The position numbers were made by a program, and so were the translations under genes. A stretch of 64,000 nucleotides of DNA, from NCBI GenBank assembly GCA_035566015.1, contig DATMRS010000007.1, forward strand, positions 48,285 through 112,284. Direction: 5' to 3'. Numbering within the stretch: the first letter of the stretch is position 1; each line of letters begins with the position of its first letter. This document shows positions 16,440 to 23,630 of the stretch, piece by piece. The stretch comes from DATMRS01 sp035566015 (GTDB taxonomy: Bacteria; Pseudomonadota; Alphaproteobacteria; Sphingomonadales; Sphingomonadaceae). Below the pieces are notes generated by a model. That model was not told the origin of the DNA. It worked only from the letters and a program-made list of their open reading frames with translations, and did no database searches.

Positions 16440-17546
16440 ATGATGCATATAGGCATGGCGACGGGCTTCGCGCATCAGCGCGGCGACAGCTATCCGGACG
16501 CGCAGTTCATCCGCGAGGAGCTGGAAAACTGCGTCCTTGCGGAGGAGCTGGGCTTCGATTCGGTGTGGATCACCGAACATCATTTCACCGATTATTCGAT
16601 GTGCCCCAATCCGCTTCAGGCGCTGAGCTACATTGCCGGCCGCACGCGGCGGGTGCGGCTGGGCACGCAGGTTATCGTCGTGCCGTGGCACGATCCGGTG
16701 CGGCTTGCCGAACAGATCATCCTGCTCGACCATATGTCGAACGGCCGCACGATATTGGGCTTCGGCCGGGGGCTTGCCCGCCACGAATTCCAGGGCCTGC
16801 GCATCGATCAGTCGCGCGCGCGCGAACTGTATCACGAGACGCTCAGCACGGTGATCCCGGCGCTGGAAACGGGCGTGATCGAGGCAAACGACTATCTGCA
16901 ACAGCCCCGCCGCGTCCTTCGCCCGCGCCCCTTGCGCAGCTTCGCGGGCCGCAAATTCTGCGGCTCCTATTCGGACAGCTCGTTGCGCACCGCGGCGGAG
17001 CTGGGCTTCGGCCGCATGATCCTGATGCTGCCCCAGCGCGGCGCACAGCCCGAGCCCGACGATTACCGCGCCGTCTGGCAGGAGGTGCACGGCCCCGGCA
17101 GCGAGCCGCCGCGCCCCTGCGTCTCGGGCCAGTATTTCGTTGACGAGAGCGCGGACAGGGCGCTGGAGATCGGCGCACGCTACACCGCGCGCACGATGCG
17201 CGCCGCCGTCGCCAATTATGAGCTGGATACCGACGTGCACGCCTCGATTCCCGGCTACGAATCCTATGCGAAGCGGCGCATCCTGCCCGAGAAGGTGGAC
17301 GAATATGTCGAGGCGTTCGGCAAGACGGTGATCGCCGGCACGCCGCAGATGGTGATCGAACGGCTGGCGGAACTGAAAGCCGTCTACGATCCGCAGGCCT
17401 TCTTCCCGCACCTTTATTTCGGCGGCATGCCGCAGGAGGAGGCGGTGCGGAACATGCGGATGTTCGCGCGCACCGTCCTGCCCGAGGTGAAAAGTTGGGA
17501 GGCGCGAAGCTCGCTCGATACCGCCTTCGAAAAGCTGGCCGCGTGA
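16440..17546 (+). CDS. LLM-class flavin-dependent oxidoreductase (luciferase-like)
   Basis: A 368-residue bacterial luciferase-like monooxygenase. Typical features are L-A-E-E-L-G-F-D-S-V-W-I-T-E-H-H-F near the N-terminus, T-R-R-V-R-L-G-T-Q-V, and the F-G-R-G loop. These use reduced FMN or F420 and O2 to oxidise organic substrates. GAGGAG precedes ATG 16440; ATG 16443 is a possible alternative. The next gene (alpha/beta hydrolase) starts at or just after its stop, so the pair plus the following dehydrogenase form an operon that probably degrades an ester or lactone-forming ketone substrate (inference). Confidence 0.86.
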   Translation: MMHIGMATGFAHQRGDSYPDAQFIREELENCVLAEELGFDSVWITEHHFTDYSMCPNPLQALSYIAGRTRRVRLGTQVIVVPWHDPVRLAEQIILLDHMSNGRTILGFGRGLARHEFQGLRIDQSRARELYHETLSTVIPALETGVIEANDYLQQPRRVLRPRPLRSFAGRKFCGSYSDSSLRTAAELGFGRMILMLPQRGAQPEPDDYRAVWQEVHGPGSEPPRPCVSGQYFVDESADRALEIGARYTARTMRAAVANYELDTDVHASIPGYESYAKRRILPEKVDEYVEAFGKTVIAGTPQMVIERLAELKAVYDPQAFFPHLYFGGMPQEEAVRNMRMFARTVLPEVKSWEARSSLDTAFEKLAA

Positions 17547-17548
17547 CG

Positions 17549-18508
17549 ATGGAGCGCGCGCCGCTGACGATCGATCCCGCGCTCTTCCGCCCCGAGGCGG
17601 TGAGCGAGGAGACGCGGGCCTTCAACCGGATGCTGGCCGAACGCGGCGGGCCGGGCCTTGCCGATATGGGCGTGGAGAAAGCGCGCCAGGGCGGCCTGAT
17701 GCCGCCGCCGGTGCGGAGCGACCGGGGCGAGGATCGCACGATCCGCGGCCCCGGCGGCGCGCCGCTCGGTCTGCGCGTGGTCGCACCCGACACGCCGAGG
17801 GGCGTCTATCTCCATCTGCATGGCGGCGGCCTGATCCTCGGATCGGCCGACGGGCAGGATGCGCGGCTGGCCGAAATCGCCGACGCGACCGGCCTCGCCT
17901 GCGTCAGCGTGGACTATCGCCTCGCACCCGAGCATCCCTATCCCGCCGCCTGGGACGATGCCGAAGCGGCGGCTCTCTGGCTTGCCCGCAACGGCGCGGC
18001 CGAGTTCGGCGGCGCATTTCTCGCGATCGGCGGCGAATCGGCGGGCGCCACGCTCGCCGTCCCCACCCTGCTCAGGATGCGCGACCGGCACGGCTTCACC
18101 GGCTTCGGCGCGGCGGCGCTCAGCTACGGCAATTATGACAGCAGCGGCACGCCCAGCAATCATTGGAACGGCCGCGACGGGCTCATCATCCGCGACGTCG
18201 ACATCGCTTATTGCACGCAATGCTACGCGCCCGATCCGGCAACGCGTCGCGATCCTGACATGTCGGCGCTCTATGCCGATCTCCGCGACATGCCGCCCGC
18301 CTTGTTCAGCGTCGGCACGCTCGATTGCTTTCTCGACGATTCGCTGTTCCTCGCGGCGCGTTGGGTCGCGGCGGGAAACGCGGCCGAGCTCGCGCTTTAT
18401 TCCGGCGGAATCCACGGCTTCACCAGCTTCCCCTATGCGCTGGGGCGCGAGGCCAACGCGCGGATCGACACCTTCCTCACCGCGCGCCTCGCGGAGGCGG
18501 GGCTATGA
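17549..18508 (+). CDS. Alpha/beta hydrolase, HSL (hormone-sensitive lipase) type
   Basis: A 319-residue carboxylesterase-like hydrolase. Oxyanion-hole motif H-G-G-G at about 91-94; nucleophile elbow G-E-S-A-G with Ser164; V-D-Y-R-L-A-P-E typical of the HSL family; catalytic Asp in V-G-T-L-D-C and His in G-I-H-G-F-T. All triad residues appear intact, unlike the fused hydrolase domain at 19339-21477. A GTG at 17543 overlapping the upstream stop is an alternative start. It overlaps the next gene by 4 nt. Likely hydrolyses the ester or lactone produced by the neighbouring monooxygenase; inferred. Confidence 0.86.
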   Translation: MERAPLTIDPALFRPEAVSEETRAFNRMLAERGGPGLADMGVEKARQGGLMPPPVRSDRGEDRTIRGPGGAPLGLRVVAPDTPRGVYLHLHGGGLILGSADGQDARLAEIADATGLACVSVDYRLAPEHPYPAAWDDAEAAALWLARNGAAEFGGAFLAIGGESAGATLAVPTLLRMRDRHGFTGFGAAALSYGNYDSSGTPSNHWNGRDGLIIRDVDIAYCTQCYAPDPATRRDPDMSALYADLRDMPPALFSVGTLDCFLDDSLFLAARWVAAGNAAELALYSGGIHGFTSFPYALGREANARIDTFLTARLAEAGL

Positions 18509-19335
18509 GCCTTCGCGTCGCTGTCATCGCGCCGGGGGCGATGGGGTCGGCCGTCGCCGCGCGCCTCACCACGCAAAAGGCGACGGTGCTGACCTCCCTC
18601 GACAGCCGCAGCGCCGCCAGCATCGCCCGCGCCGCAGCGGCGGGCATGGAGGACGCCTCGCTGGAGGCCATCGCCGGCGTCGACATGATCCTGACGATCC
18701 TGCCGCCGGTCGATGCGCTGCCGCTGGCAGAGCGACTGCTTCCCGCCTTGACCGCGAGTAGCACGAAGCCGCTCTACATCGATTGCAATGCGCTGAGCCC
18801 CGACACCAAGCGCGAGGTGGCCGCCTGCGTGGCGGAGGCTGGCTGCGATCTGGTGGACGGCTGCATCATCGGCATGCCGACCGCGCCCCGCCTCTATGTC
18901 AGCGGCCCCGCCGCGCCGCGTGCTCTGCCGCTCAACGACTGGGGCCTCGACGTGCTGCTGGTGGACGGTCCGATCGGCGCGGCGGCGGCGCTCAAAATGT
19001 GCTATGCCGGCATCAACAAGGGCATGTCGGCGCTTGGCGCGGCGTTTCTGTCGGCCGCTGCCCGGTCAGGCGCGGCGGATGCGCTGCGGCGGGAGATGGC
19101 GCACAGCATTCCCGATACGCTCGCCCGCCTCGAAAAGGCGGTGCCGAACATGTACCCCAAGGCCTATCGCTGGATCGGCGAAATGCGCGAAATCGCGGCC
19201 TTCCTCGGCGAGGACGAGGCCACCGCGATGATGTTCGAAGGCGCCGCCCGCCTCTTCGAAAGGCTCGCCGCCGACGTCGCCGGCGAGCAGCACGAAATCG
19301 CAAGGATCGACGCCGCGCTGGGGCGGCAAGGCTAG
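18505..19335 (+). CDS. NAD(P)-dependent oxidoreductase (HIBADH/6PGDH-like, DUF1932 type)
   Basis: A 276-residue protein with an N-terminal Rossmann domain (V-I-A-P-G-A-M-G-S-A-V-A) and the beta-hydroxyacid dehydrogenase-like substrate strand Y-I-D-C-N-A-L-S-P. A helical C-terminal domain with the conserved K-M-C-Y-A-G-I-N-K-G segment follows, its lysine in the expected catalytic place, as in DUF1932-type members. It starts within the hydrolase stop (ATGA). It may oxidise a hydroxyacid released by the hydrolase. The convergent FAD monooxygenase fusion ends only 3 nt beyond its stop. Confidence 0.82.
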   Translation: MSLRVAVIAPGAMGSAVAARLTTQKATVLTSLDSRSAASIARAAAAGMEDASLEAIAGVDMILTILPPVDALPLAERLLPALTASSTKPLYIDCNALSPDTKREVAACVAEAGCDLVDGCIIGMPTAPRLYVSGPAAPRALPLNDWGLDVLLVDGPIGAAAALKMCYAGINKGMSALGAAFLSAAARSGAADALRREMAHSIPDTLARLEKAVPNMYPKAYRWIGEMREIAAFLGEDEATAMMFEGAARLFERLAADVAGEQHEIARIDAALGRQG

Positions 19336-19338
19336 CGG

Positions 19339-21477
19339 CTATACCGCTCCCGCTGCCTCCACCGCCTCGCGCATCCCTTCCGCGACGAAGGCGGCGAACC
19401 GGTCGAGCGCCTCCTGCGTCTCGGGAAGGAAATCGAACAGGATGAAGGCGTGCACGCTGTCCTCGACAAGGTCGAGCATCACCGGCACGCCCGCTCGCTC
19501 CGCCGCGGCGGCAAGGCGGCGGGCGTCATCGAGCAGCGCCTCCCCCGCCGCCGCCTGGATCAGCATCGGCGGCAGGCCCGTAAGATCGCCGAAGACGGGC
19601 GACACCAGCGGCAGCCTGAAATCGGTGCCGCCGATATAGGCGGCCGCCTGGTTGCGCAGCGTGCCGATGTCGAGCAGCGGCTCGGTCGCGGCGCGCTCCT
19701 TCAGCCCCTCGCCGCTCAGCGTCATGTCCGCAAAGGGCGAGACGAGATGGAGGAGGCGGGGCAAGGGCTCGCCCGCCTCGCGCAGTGCAAGCGCGAGGCT
19801 CACCGCGAGGCCGCCGCCCGCCCCTTCGCCGCTGACGACGATGGCGCGCGCGGGATCGCGACGCCGTAGCCAGCGATAGGCGGCCAGCGCATCCTCCAGC
19901 GCCGCCGGATAGGGATTTTCGGGCGCGAGGCGATAGTCCACCGTCAGCGCGCAGCCCCCGGCGGCGCGGGCAAGATGCGCGGCGAGACGCGCCGAACCTT
20001 CCGCCGATCCCATATCGAAGCCGCCGCCATGCAGGTGCAGGACAGCCGGTCCCTGCCCGTCCCCACCCGCCGGCGTGACGAGCAGGCCGGGAACGTCCCC
20101 GCAATCGACCGGCTCGATCCGCGCATCGGCGGGCGCCGGGCATTGTTCGGCCAGGAAGCGCGCATAGCCTTCGCGCTCGCCCACCCATTGCCGCGACCGC
20201 TCCTCGGGCGTGATCGCGTGGCGCAGCAGGTCGAACGCATGGCGCGCCTCGGGCCGCTTCAAGAGACAGGGCGTCGGCCCCGCCGTGGCCGGCACTTCGG
20301 GCGCGGTCGCCACCGCGACGGGATCGTAATTCCACAGCCAGTCGAGCGTCATCGAATTGGTCGGATCGAGCTGGTTGGACCCTTTGAACCAGGTGTTGCG
20401 CGCCTCCCGCTGGCGTGCGTCCGGCTCGTTATGGACACGCAGCATGAAGCGCGAGGCGATCAGCATGCGCCGTGTGCGCTCCTTCCGGCGCGCCGCATAA
20501 TCGCCGAACGCCGCCTTGATGCCGTCGCGCCCGTGCCGCTTCAGCGCATTGGCGAGCGCGAGCGCGTCTTCCAGCGCCATCGCCGCACCCTGCCCGGCGC
20601 TCGGCGGCGCGGGATGCGCCGCATCGCCGAGGAGGACGGCGCGTCCCTTGCTCCACACTTCCAGCGGGTCGCGGAAATAGATCGGCGTGACGAGCGCGCT
20701 GTCGACCGCCTCCAATATCTCGCGAAGCGCATCGCAGGCCCCGGGGTAAAGGCCGGGAAGCTCGGCCACGTCACCCATCACTCCCCAGGACTCGGCGTGC
20801 ACCTCCGCCGCCGGCACGAAGGCGTTGAGGCAATAGGTGTCCTGCCGCACCCCGTAGAGCATGGCATGGCGGTTGTCGCCGAGCCACACCGTATGGATAT
20901 CGCGGAAACGCGGCCGGATACGGTCGGCCGGGATCAGGCAGCGCCAGGTGACGATGCCGGTAAAGCGCGCTTCCCGCTCGCCGAACAGGCTGGTGCGGAC
21001 GTTCGAGCGCAGCCCGTCCGCGCCGACGAGAACATCGCCCTCTATTTCCTCGCCGGTATCGAGCCGCGCGACCACGCCCGAGGGCGTCTGCTCCACCGCG
21101 ACGACGCGGGCCCCGACGCGAATGCAGTCGGCCGGCACCTGCTCGGCAAGCGCCTGGTGCAGGTCGGCGCGGTGCACCGTATAGGCCTTGTCGCCGTAGA
21201 GCGCGGCCGTCTTCGCCGCCTGCCGGATGATGATGAGTTCGTCATTTTCGAGAATCCGGTTCTCGTTCGTCTGGCTGTCGATCGAGACGCGGCGTATGAG
21301 CGCGTCGGCGCCGAGATATTGGAGCGCCTTCATTGCGTTGGGATAGAGGCCGAGGCCCGCGCCCGCCTCGCCAAGCGCGGCCTTACGCTCCAATATCAGC
21401 GGCTCGATCCCCAGCTTGCGCAGCGCGAGCCCCGTCGCCAGGCCGCCAATTCCGCCCCCCGCGATAAGTACCCGCAT
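19339..21477 (-). CDS. FAD-dependent monooxygenase fused to an HSL-type hydrolase domain lacking the nucleophile serine
   Basis: A 712-residue fusion. Residues 1-about 395 are a salicylate-hydroxylase-like flavoprotein hydroxylase: G-G-G-I-G-G-L near the N-terminus, the D-G motif V-G-A-D-G-L-R-S, and G-D-A-A-H-P-A-P-P-S-A-G-Q-G. The C-terminal part (about 430-712) is an HSL-family alpha/beta hydrolase with H-G-G-G (483-486), V-D-Y-R-L-A-P-E, an acid candidate in L-L-D-D (about 650) and His676 in D-S-V-H-A-F. The nucleophile elbow reads G-E-G-A-G-G: Ser is replaced by Gly552 (codon GGG), so esterase activity is probably lost. GGAGG precedes ATG 21477. It may bind substrate or act as a scaffold; hydroxylation of an aromatic ring is the likely chemistry. 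Confidence 0.85.
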   Translation of the reverse strand: MRVLIAGGGIGGLATGLALRKLGIEPLILERKAALGEAGAGLGLYPNAMKALQYLGADALIRRVSIDSQTNENRILENDELIIIRQAAKTAALYGDKAYTVHRADLHQALAEQVPADCIRVGARVVAVEQTPSGVVARLDTGEEIEGDVLVGADGLRSNVRTSLFGEREARFTGIVTWRCLIPADRIRPRFRDIHTVWLGDNRHAMLYGVRQDTYCLNAFVPAAEVHAESWGVMGDVAELPGLYPGACDALREILEAVDSALVTPIYFRDPLEVWSKGRAVLLGDAAHPAPPSAGQGAAMALEDALALANALKRHGRDGIKAAFGDYAARRKERTRRMLIASRFMLRVHNEPDARQREARNTWFKGSNQLDPTNSMTLDWLWNYDPVAVATAPEVPATAGPTPCLLKRPEARHAFDLLRHAITPEERSRQWVGEREGYARFLAEQCPAPADARIEPVDCGDVPGLLVTPAGGDGQGPAVLHLHGGGFDMGSAEGSARLAAHLARAAGGCALTVDYRLAPENPYPAALEDALAAYRWLRRRDPARAIVVSGEGAGGGLAVSLALALREAGEPLPRLLHLVSPFADMTLSGEGLKERAATEPLLDIGTLRNQAAAYIGGTDFRLPLVSPVFGDLTGLPPMLIQAAAGEALLDDARRLAAAAERAGVPVMLDLVEDSVHAFILFDFLPETQEALDRFAAFVAEGMREAVEAAGAV

Positions 21478-21599
21478 CCCAGCCGTTCCTCCCTTCCCCG
21501 ATCCGCTTTGCTCTCGCGAAATCCCTAGTCAGGAGAGGATACTCTTTCAAAAGGGCTGTCAAGCAAGGCAGGGGCCGAACATCTCTTCATTGAGGCAGC

Positions 21600-21624
21600 G
21601 GAACCTTTCCGTGATGCACCGGTT
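21600..21624 (+). promoter_or_regulatory. ECF/EcfG-type promoter-like site upstream of small membrane protein
   Basis: GGAAC (21600-21604), 16-nt spacer, GGTT (21621-21624). It lies 32 nt before the ATG at 21657, matching the spacing of a sigma-ECF promoter. The spacer length equals those at 8740 and 23567. Assignment to the general stress sigma factor EcfG is inferred from consensus resemblance. Confidence 0.55.
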
Positions 21625-21656
21625 TTCATCTTCCACGATAAAGGTGGAGAAACCGC

Positions 21657-21845
21657 ATGTCCCTCGTCAGTATCGTCATAATATTGATCGTGGTCGGCGT
21701 CCTGCTCTGGCTGATCAATACGTACATCCCGATGGACAGCAAGATTAAGAGCATTCTGAATGCCGTCGTCGTGATCGTGGTGATCCTCTGGCTGTTGCAG
21801 GCGTTCGGGGTACTGGGCTCGGTGGGCGGCGTGCGGGTGCGCTGA
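21657..21845 (+). CDS. Small two-helix membrane protein (Thivi_2564-like)
   Basis: A 62-residue integral membrane protein. Two hydrophobic helices are obvious: residues about 2-22 (V-S-I-V-I-I-L-I-V-V-G-V-L-L-W-L-I) and about 36-54 (A-V-V-V-I-V-V-I-L-W-L-L-Q-A-F), joined by a short polar loop with I-P-M-D-S-K-I-K. It resembles a widespread family of tiny membrane proteins often seen with stress genes. AAGGTGGAG lies just ahead of the ATG, and an ECF-type promoter-like site lies upstream. Molecular role unknown. Confidence 0.8.
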   Translation: MSLVSIVIILIVVGVLLWLINTYIPMDSKIKSILNAVVVIVVILWLLQAFGVLGSVGGVRVR

Positions 21846-21879
21846 CACGCGCCCCGATTCTCGCGAACCTTTCGCAGTA

Positions 21880-21904
21880 GGAACCGCTCCCCGTCTGGGT
21901 CGTA
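21880..21904 (+). promoter_or_regulatory. ECF/EcfG-type promoter-like site upstream of ferritin-like gene
   Basis: GGAAC (21880-21884), 16-nt spacer, CGTA (21901-21904), very near the EcfG consensus (GGAAC-N16-CGTT). It ends 33 nt before GTG 21938. Ferritin/Dps-type proteins are common members of the alphaproteobacterial general stress regulon, which supports the reading. Confidence 0.6.
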
Positions 21905-21937
21905 TCCTGTACGATCCTTTTCGGCTGGAGGCTGCCC

Positions 21938-22504
21938 GTGGCGAACGAACCCAATTCTTTCCTGACCGACGTCCAGACGCTCCGCGTGCGGGCGCGCCAG
22001 TCCCTCGAAAGCGGCGCGGTCACGCCCAGCTATGAAGGCGACGTCGAAAAGGCGATCGAACTGCTGCAAAGCGTCGTCGCGACCGAGCTGGTCTGCGTTT
22101 TGCGCTATACGATGCACGCCATCTCGGTGGTCGGCATCACCAGCGAGAGCGTCGCCGCCGAGTTTCAGGAGCATGCGAAGGACGAGCGCCGGCACATGCT
22201 CGCCGCCGCCGATCGCATCGATCAGCTTGGCGGCACGCCCGATTTCAATCCCAAGGGCCTCGCCGAGCGTTCGGCCACCGAATATGGCGAGGGCGGCAAT
22301 CTCGTCCAAATGGTGAAGGACAATCTCGTCGCCGAGCGCATCGTCATCGAACATTATCAGGAGCTGATCCGCTATTTCGGCGATCGCGATCCAACGACGC
22401 GGATCATGCTCGAAGGCTTTCTGAAGGATGAGGAGGATCACGCGACCGACATGCATGATTTGCTCGTCGCGCATGAGGGCCAGCCTTTCCTACCGGCCGA
22501 CTGA
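21938..22504 (+). CDS. Ferritin-like / bacterioferritin-type protein
   Basis: A 188-residue four-helix ferritin-like protein. Metal-ligand motifs can be traced: V-V-A-T-E-L in helix A, E-H-A-K-D-E-R-R-H in helix B, V-A-E-R-I-V-I-E-H-Y in helix C and D-E-E-D-H-A-T-D in helix D, the E/E-x2-H pairs expected of a di-iron centre. It likely stores or oxidises iron, or protects against peroxide, in the cytoplasm. GTG start with GGAGG 7 nt upstream. It follows the small membrane protein but has its own ECF-type promoter-like site. Exact subfamily (Dps versus bacterioferritin-like) not settled. Confidence 0.85.
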   Translation: MANEPNSFLTDVQTLRVRARQSLESGAVTPSYEGDVEKAIELLQSVVATELVCVLRYTMHAISVVGITSESVAAEFQEHAKDERRHMLAAADRIDQLGGTPDFNPKGLAERSATEYGEGGNLVQMVKDNLVAERIVIEHYQELIRYFGDRDPTTRIMLEGFLKDEEDHATDMHDLLVAHEGQPFLPAD

Positions 22505-22604
22505 TCCCGATCCTCGCGCCGCCGCGCAACCGGCCCTGATTGTCCTGCGCGATGGAGAAGAGACGGAGCCGATGCGTTACCCAGATGGAAAGGAGTCACG
22601 CATC

Positions 22605-22979
22605 ATGGCCTATGACGATACGACCGAAACCGACGAGACCAATCGCCTCATCGCATCGAACAAGGTCGAGGGGACGGCGGTCTATAACCCGGCCGGCGAG
22701 CGGCTGGGGACCATCTACAATTTCATGGTGAACAAGCGGAAGGGCACTGTCGAATATGCGGTGATGTCCTTCGGCGGCTTCCTCGGCATGGGCGAAAGCT
22801 ATCATCCACTGCCTTGGGACGTGCTCACTTATGATACCGACCAAGGCGGCTATGTCGTCGATCTTGACAAGGAAACGTTGGAGCGTGCGCCTTATTATCG
22901 CGCGGGCGAGGAGCCGACCTACGATCGCGCTTATGGCGAGCATGTCTACGGCTTCTACGGCGTACCCTACGGTTTCTGA
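22605..22979 (+). CDS. PRC-barrel domain protein
   Basis: A 124-residue soluble protein whose central part (about 17-90) is a PRC-barrel: V-Y-N-P-A-G-E-R-L-G-T-I, the V-E-Y-A-V-M-S-F-G-G-F-L-G strand and H-P-L-P-W-D-V-L. The C-terminus is Tyr/Gly-rich. AGGAG about 9 nt ahead supports ATG 22605; an upstream in-frame ATG at 22572 is possible but lacks such a site. PRC-barrel proteins of this size commonly accompany stress genes in alphaproteobacteria; the biochemical role is unknown. A strong terminator follows at 22988. Confidence 0.82.
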   Translation: MAYDDTTETDETNRLIASNKVEGTAVYNPAGERLGTIYNFMVNKRKGTVEYAVMSFGGFLGMGESYHPLPWDVLTYDTDQGGYVVDLDKETLERAPYYRAGEEPTYDRAYGEHVYGFYGVPYGF

Positions 22980-22987
22980 TATTGCGT

Positions 22988-23024
22988 GAGAGCGGCCTCT
23001 TTCCGAAGGGGCCGCTCTCCTTTT
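22988..23024 (+). terminator. Rho-independent terminator after PRC-barrel gene
   Basis: A perfect 10-bp stem, GAGAGCGGCC (22988-22997) pairing with GGCCGCTCTC (23010-23019), with a 12-nt loop, followed by CTTTT. It lies 8 nt after the PRC-barrel stop and just before the end of the convergent response regulator gene, which it separates. Confidence 0.85.
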
Positions 23025-23040
23025 GCGGGTGCTCGCAGAT

Positions 23041-23424
23041 TCAGCGACCTTGTGTCTGATTCCACAGCTTTTCGGAAACAGCCACCAGATCCGCCATGCG
23101 AGACGGCTTCCCCAGAAAGATGCTGCCATCAACTTGGCGCGTTTCGAGCGCGGGATTCGCCGAGGCGTAGATCACCCCCACCGCCGGGCGTGCGGCGCGC
23201 ACCGCCTCGGCAACATCCCAGCCAGTGAAGGGGCCCAGCAGGCGAATATCGGTGACGAGCAGATCGAGATGATTGAGCGTCGGCAGCATCTCCAAAGCCT
23301 CCTCGCCCGACGCCGCTTCGACGATATCCCAGCCGGCCTCTTCAAGGGTATCGGCGATTTCCAGCCGTACCAGCCATTCATCCTCGACGATCATGGCTAC
23401 GCGCGACAAGCCGATCACCTGCAT
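23041..23424 (-). CDS. Single-domain response regulator (CheY-like)
   Basis: A 127-residue receiver domain without an output domain. Acidic pocket V-E-D-E near the N-terminus, phosphoacceptor Asp in L-L-V-T-D-I-R-L, the Ser/Thr switch in Y-A-S-A-N-P and the conserved Lys in F-L-G-K-P. It lies divergent to an HWE histidine kinase with a roughly 200-bp gap, which makes a phosphotransfer partnership plausible. In alphaproteobacteria such stand-alone receivers act as phosphate sinks or relays in stress signalling. ATG 23424 is taken as start; no strong ribosome site is seen. Confidence 0.83.
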   Translation of the reverse strand: MQVIGLSRVAMIVEDEWLVRLEIADTLEEAGWDIVEAASGEEALEMLPTLNHLDLLVTDIRLLGPFTGWDVAEAVRAARPAVGVIYASANPALETRQVDGSIFLGKPSRMADLVAVSEKLWNQTQGR

Positions 23425-23566
23425 GGGTGTACCGGACGCATCCCCGGCAAGCCTCTCGACCGACCAGGATCAGATATTCTCGCATTTGGCACGACAGCCC
23501 CGAACCCCTCGGCATATTACGTTCCGCATTCGCGTAGATGGCGCGAAAACCAACGTGGCGATTTCC

Positions 23567-23591
23567 GGAACACATTGGATGCGCGCGGGTT
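23567..23591 (+). promoter_or_regulatory. ECF/EcfG-type promoter-like site upstream of HWE kinase
   Basis: GGAAC (23567-23571), 16-nt spacer, GGTT (23588-23591), the latter extended to GGTTCC. It sits 39 nt before ATG 23631, and this placement is the main reason for preferring that start over the in-frame ATG at 23538. Because the box reads GGAAC-N16-TGTT on the other strand, it might also serve the divergent response regulator. Confidence 0.5.
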
Positions 23592-23630
23592 CCCATTTCT
23601 CCCGCCCTAAAAACGGTAAGCCGACTGCTA

